Below, piece after piece: positions 29,901 through 36,064 of a stretch of DNA of 36,064 bases. Source of the DNA: Rectinema sp003452735 (GTDB taxonomy: Bacteria > Spirochaetota > Spirochaetia > Treponematales > Rectinemataceae); contig DAOOGR010000010.1 in the NCBI GenBank assembly GCA_035415815.1, forward strand, positions 1 through 36,064. The letters run 5' to 3'. Every line of letters begins with the position of its first letter. Position 1 is the stretch's first letter. The translations under genes were made by a program, and so were the position numbers. Under the pieces are notes generated by a model that searched no databases, had not been told where the DNA came from, and saw only the letters and a list, made by a program, of their open reading frames with translations.

Positions 29901-30473
29901 GCCAGTACTCTTAATGAATGGTATGAATGCCATGTTTTCCAGTCGCCCTCTCAAGAACAAATAGAAGAAAAACTAAGAGAGGCGGGGTTGCCCGCTACTT
30001 CGAAGGTCATGGTCCGCGATGGTAAAACAGGCGAATTCTTCAAGAATCCGATAACGGTGGGAGTCGTGTACTTCCTTAAATTACACCATCTTGTTGATGA
30101 CAAGATGCATGCTCGCTCGACGGGTCCTTATTCGCTAGTAACTCAGCAACCTCTCGGTGGCAAGGCGCAATTTGGCGGTCAGCGGTTGGGCGAAATGGAA
30201 GTGTGGGCGCTCGAGGCATATGGGGCTGCAAATACTCTGCAAGAGCTTCTTACGATCAAATCGGACGATATGACAGGTCGCTCCAAGATATACGAAGCTA
30301 TAGTAAAGGGAGAACCACACACAGCCGCTGGAATTCCCGAGGCCTTCAATGTAATGGTGCAGGAGCTTCGAGGCTTGGCGTTGGACATCAAGGTTTATGA
30401 CTCTAAGGGTAAACAGATCGCTCTAACGGAGCGCGATGAAGATATTATCAAGAAGCAGACCGGAGCATTCTAG
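26979..30473 (+). CDS. rpoB: RNA polymerase beta subunit
   Basis: 1164 residues, complete. It shows the rifampicin pocket [20 protein letters not shown] followed by LNALGPGG, then [32 protein letters not shown] and the C-terminal [20 protein letters not shown]. Compared with E. coli, Ser531 is Asn (Asn488 here), Asn518 is Val and Ile530 is Leu. Asn at 531 is the known cause of natural rifampicin insensitivity in spirochaetes. Length is shorter than E. coli RpoB, as in other spirochaetes that lack the large insertions. ATG 26979 follows GGAGGG. rpoC starts 135 bases after the stop. Assembles with RpoC, alpha and omega. Confidence 0.99.
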   Translation: [1164 protein letters not shown]

Positions 30474-30573
30474 GATGGCACATTTTGCTGTTGCACAATC
30501 CATGTTTGCCGGACTTTGCACTGTCTTTAGTGCGCCTTTTTTGGGTAGAGGGCGCTATTGGAACAATATTCCG

Positions 30574-30590
30574 AGGCATGAGAAATGCCT
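30574..30590 (+). promoter_or_regulatory. Hairpin immediately upstream of the rpoC ribosome site
   Basis: AGGCAT (30574-30579) and ATGCCT (30585-30590) form a perfect 6-bp stem with a 5-base loop, 7 bases before the GAGGGGG of rpoC. The 135-base rpoB-rpoC spacer has no other clear signal apart from GCGCC/GGCGC, an imperfect inverted repeat around 30534-30555. The earlier in-frame ATG at 30585 lies in this stem. Confidence 0.4.
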
Positions 30591-30608
30591 ACAACCCGAG
30601 GGGGTATC

Positions 30609-34958
<4,350 letters not shown>

Positions 34959-35013
34959 ATGACCAGGTGCTTTTGAGCCTGCCCTATGGCATAGATTTAT
35001 GATTATGTTATAA

Positions 35014-35037
35014 GGCTTTCTTCTGGCAGAGGAAGCC
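35014..35037 (+). terminator. Hairpin after rpoC, weak terminator candidate
   Basis: GGCTTTC (35014-35020) pairs with GGAAGCC (35031-35037) with one G-T; TCT/AGA inside the loop can extend it with one bulged T. No T-tract follows, so it is more likely an mRNA end-stabilising stem or a Rho-assisted stop than an intrinsic terminator. Confidence 0.4.
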
Positions 35038-35044
35038 ATAGGTC

Positions 35045-35074
35045 TTGACATGTAATGGTTGAGAAAGGTATTCT
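35045..35074 (+). promoter_or_regulatory. Promoter of rpsL-rpsG (str operon)
   Basis: Perfect -35 TTGACA (35045-35050), 18-base spacer, -10 TATTCT (35069-35074). It sits in the 228-base rpoC-rpsL gap, leaving a leader of about 105 bases. The leader also has a 15-base AT palindrome at 35116-35130 (AATATAA, A, TTATATT). Nothing in the gap looks coding. Confidence 0.65.
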
Positions 35075-35186
35075 ACACCGCTGCTAAAACAGACACCGCA
35101 GTTTTTGCAGTCCGGAATATAAATTATATTGAAGAAAACCGCGCGCGATGCTGAAGCGAGCGAAGGAAAGGGAGTCTAGAGCTTAT

Positions 35187-35561
35187 ATGCCGACGATTAA
35201 CCAGCTAATCCGAAATGGAAGGAAGCAAACTCAGTGGAAGACTAAATCGCCAGCGCTGATGGGATGCCCACAACGCCGAGGTGTTTGTACACGTGTTATG
35301 ACAGTAACGCCCAAGAAGCCAAACTCAGCTCTACGAAAGGTAGCACGTGTGCGACTCACCAACGGTATTGAGGTGACCGCATACATTCCGGGAATTGGGC
35401 ACAATCTTCAGGAGCACTCTGCGGTGCTCGTCCGTGGCGGTCGTGTCAAGGACCTTCCTGGAGTTCGCTATCATATCATCCGTGGAACAAAAGATGCGCT
35501 CGGAGTCGAAGACCGCAAACAGGGTCGCTCAAAATATGGCGCAAAGAAGCCAAAGGCTTGA
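35187..35561 (+). CDS. rpsL: 30S ribosomal protein S12
   Basis: 124 residues; decoding-centre protein. It begins MPTINQLIRNGRKQ at ATG 35187; the frame runs back to 35148 but those 13 residues are not S12. The TPKKPNSALRKVARVRLTNG loop (Lys43, Lys44) and RGGRVKDLPGVRYH are of the wild-type, streptomycin-sensitive form. GGGAG lies about 12 bases upstream, rather far. rpsG follows after 12 bases. Confidence 0.98.
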   Translation: MPTINQLIRNGRKQTQWKTKSPALMGCPQRRGVCTRVMTVTPKKPNSALRKVARVRLTNGIEVTAYIPGIGHNLQEHSAVLVRGGRVKDLPGVRYHIIRGTKDALGVEDRKQGRSKYGAKKPKA

Positions 35562-35573
35562 GCGAGGTAATAA

Positions 35574-36044
35574 ATGGGAAGAAAAAAGAAAGCAATAGAC
35601 AGGGGACACGCCCCTGATGTCAAATATAATTCGGTTGTCATCTCTCGTTTTATATGTAGAATGATGTGGGAAGGCAAGAAATCTGTCTGCACCGGCATAA
35701 TGTATGATGCCCTAGATCTCCTTCAGCAGAGATCCGGTCAGCCCGCTCTAGATGCCTTTACCAAAGCAATCGAAAATGTAAAACCCTCTATTGAGGTTAA
35801 ATCTCGCCGCGTTGGCGGTGCTACCTATCAGGTACCGATCGAGATACGTGAATCGCGCCGAGAAGCTCTTGCAATGCGATGGATCATCCAGGCAGCCCGC
35901 GCTAGAACAGGTAAGTCAATGCCCGAATGTCTTGCCGATGAGTTTTTCGATGCCTTTAACAACACTGGAGCCGCAATCAAAAAGAAAGACGACATGCACA
36001 AAATGGCTGAAGCCAATAAGGCATTTGCGCACTACCGGTGGTAG
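35574..36044 (+). CDS. rpsG: 30S ribosomal protein S7
   Basis: 156 residues; primary binder of the 3' domain of 16S rRNA and organiser of the small-subunit head. Begins MGRKKKAIDRGHAPDVKYNS; shows VKPSIEVKSRRVGGATYQVP, the S7 signature region, and ends NKAFAHYRW. ATG 35574, with a GAGGTAATAA ribosome region. Second gene of the str operon; elongation factor genes that often follow would lie beyond the window. Confidence 0.98.
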   Translation: MGRKKKAIDRGHAPDVKYNSVVISRFICRMMWEGKKSVCTGIMYDALDLLQQRSGQPALDAFTKAIENVKPSIEVKSRRVGGATYQVPIEIRESRREALAMRWIIQAARARTGKSMPECLADEFFDAFNNTGAAIKKKDDMHKMAEANKAFAHYRW

Positions 36045-36064
36045 TGCACAAATGCTGGCTATAG

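Noticed and set aside
35187..35561. Streptomycin-resistance changes in S12
   Set aside because: The TPKKPNSALRK loop and the GGRVKDLPG loop are both wild type.

Overview
The window looks like chromosome from a host-type or anaerobic spirochaete of the Treponema/Spirochaeta kind. Three things point that way. (1) The gene order tRNA-Thr, rpmG, tRNA-Trp, secE, nusG, rplK, rplA, rplJ, rplL, rpoB, rpoC, rpsL, rpsG is the one I know from treponemes. (2) RpoB carries Asn at the position of E. coli Ser531, a known natural feature of spirochaete RNA polymerases. (3) ClpP has the GLVASAAA active-site segment typical of the second spirochaete ClpP. A rubrerythrin, superoxide reductase and rubredoxin cluster suggests an anaerobe. 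The genus is inference. I see no rRNA, CRISPR array, insertion sequence or prophage.

Layout. 1-5164: two potassium uptake systems transcribed away from each other, trkA-trkH (minus) and ktrB-ktrA (plus). 5407-7327: a PLP-dependent alpha-oxoamine synthase converging on radC. 7502-8887: the oxygen-defence operon rubrerythrin, desulfoferrodoxin and rubredoxin (53 aa), with a clear promoter and a clear terminator. 8942-9232: an unrecognised 96-aa protein. 9414-14742: a compact run of radA, malQ, a two-repeat Gate-domain membrane protein and clpP. 14787-14955: an AT-rich array of palindromic GC hexamers. 14972-16102: a predicted lipoprotein of the endonuclease/exonuclease/phosphatase family. 16190-20478: GntP permease, TPR protein, glycerate kinase and a NYN-LOTUS protein. 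20514-23155: a VanY-type lipoprotein carboxypeptidase and the lipid II flippase MurJ. 23198-36044: the core transcription and translation block, entered from a near-consensus promoter that overlaps the murJ stop codon.

How the parts work together. The last third is housekeeping: protein export (SecE), elongation control (NusG), the large-subunit stalk (L11, L1, L10, L7/L12), RNA polymerase, and the start of the str operon. Regulation can be read in the spacers: a hairpin pair before rplK that may be the L1 autoregulation site, two stacked hairpins between rplL and rpoB, and a small hairpin just before the rpoC ribosome-binding site. GntP with glycerate kinase suggests uptake and phosphorylation of glycerate or a related sugar acid. 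MalQ belongs to glucan metabolism. VanY and MurJ both serve the cell wall.

The most unusual material is repetitive DNA. Short tandem or clustered repeats occur at seven or more places, and two lie in frame inside genes (the murJ N-terminus and the phosphatase-family lipoprotein). The lipoprotein insertion shares sequence with the repeat array just upstream of that same gene. trkA and radA may be read from leaderless transcripts. No gap between genes exceeds about 260 bases; each notable gap is described under its sites.
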